5,811 nt of DNA, taken from contig CAJTNK010000114.1 in assembly GCA_910577885.1 (NCBI GenBank), forward strand, positions 1 through 5,811. The letters are read 5' to 3'. The translations under genes and the position numbers were made by a program. Each line of letters starts with the position of its first letter. The stretch's first letter is position 1. The DNA is from an uncultured Rikenella sp. (GTDB lineage Bacteria; Bacteroidota; Bacteroidia; Bacteroidales; Rikenellaceae). Shown here piece after piece: positions 5,660-5,811 of the stretch. Under the pieces are notes generated by a model that worked only from the letters and a program-made list of their open reading frames with translations, had not been told where the DNA came from and made no database searches.

Positions 5660-5811
5660 CCCCTTGTCTTTCATTCAGGAAGCAACGCAACTGCGCCCAC
5701 AGGGCGTTTTGCTGGCCTGTCGGTCAAGAAAGCTATAGCTGAAGCAAGCTGTGGGTATTGCCACTCCCCGAAGGAAACGACGACGACCAGCTGTACCCGC
5801 GGGCGTCCCGC
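5660..5811. other. Non-coding right flank with small palindromes
   Basis: No gene is supported here. Visible structure includes a hairpin CGCCC-ACA-GGGCG at 5694-5706 followed by TTTT on the plus strand, and the palindrome AGCTATAGCT at 5731-5740, with AGCAAGCT repeating part of it just downstream. One minus-strand frame is open from the window edge to a stop at 5671, but its low-complexity start and lack of any recognisable motif give no reason to call a gene. It may be the edge of another dispersed intergenic repeat. Confidence 0.35.

Noticed and set aside
5595..5690. Upstream extension of the secreted-protein gene to an ATG at 5690
   Set aside because: It would add 32 basic residues before a normal signal peptide and would contain the -7 box at 5625-5632; the ATG at 5594 fits much better.
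5694..5710. Plus-strand terminator (GC hairpin with TTTT)
   Set aside because: No plus-strand gene lies to its left, the stem is 5 bp and the T-run is short.
5671..5811. C-terminal fragment of a minus-strand gene entering from the right edge
   Set aside because: The 46-codon frame has a Val run and no recognisable motif; two other minus-strand frames are also open for a while, so openness alone says little.

Overview
The window looks like ordinary chromosomal DNA from a fairly GC-rich member of the Bacteroidales. The evidence is Bacteroidetes-type promoter boxes (TAnnTTTG) with no Shine-Dalgarno sequences, a six-domain ribosomal protein S1 of about 600 residues, and the overall base composition. 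An Alistipes/Rikenellaceae-like source is my best guess, but this is an impression from composition and intergenic sequence style, not a proven identification.

All four genes lie on the minus strand. In transcription order, from right to left, they are: a secreted protein of unknown function (4857-5594), rpsA for ribosomal protein S1 (2895-4697), rnz for ribonuclease Z (1748-2695) and guaA for GMP synthase (154-1683). No plus-strand gene is supported; the long plus-strand open frames are GC-rich shadows of these genes. I see no tRNA, rRNA, CRISPR array, insertion sequence or complete mobile element.

Promoter-like sites sit upstream of the secreted-protein gene (5625-5632), rpsA (4804-4838) and guaA (1706-1713). 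None is convincing directly upstream of rnz, so rnz may depend on read-through from rpsA. The genes share information-processing and nucleotide housekeeping themes (translation, tRNA 3' maturation, GMP supply), but no single pathway joins them.

The interest lies in regulation and repeats. (1) A perfect 13-bp inverted repeat with a 5-nt loop, followed by a run of T on the sense strand, has the form of an intrinsic terminator and lies inside the rnz coding sequence about 65-100 nt after the start codon. (2) The rpsA leader carries an 11-bp perfect inverted repeat that begins at the promoter, followed by a G-poor, A-rich start region, a plausible S1 autoregulation site. (3) A degenerate motif of about 32 bp occurs three times between genes (31-61, 106-138, 2845-2876); two copies belong to larger structures starting with TTCTTTGG, which suggests a dispersed REP- or MITE-like element. 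I found no evidence of a new defence or metabolic system.
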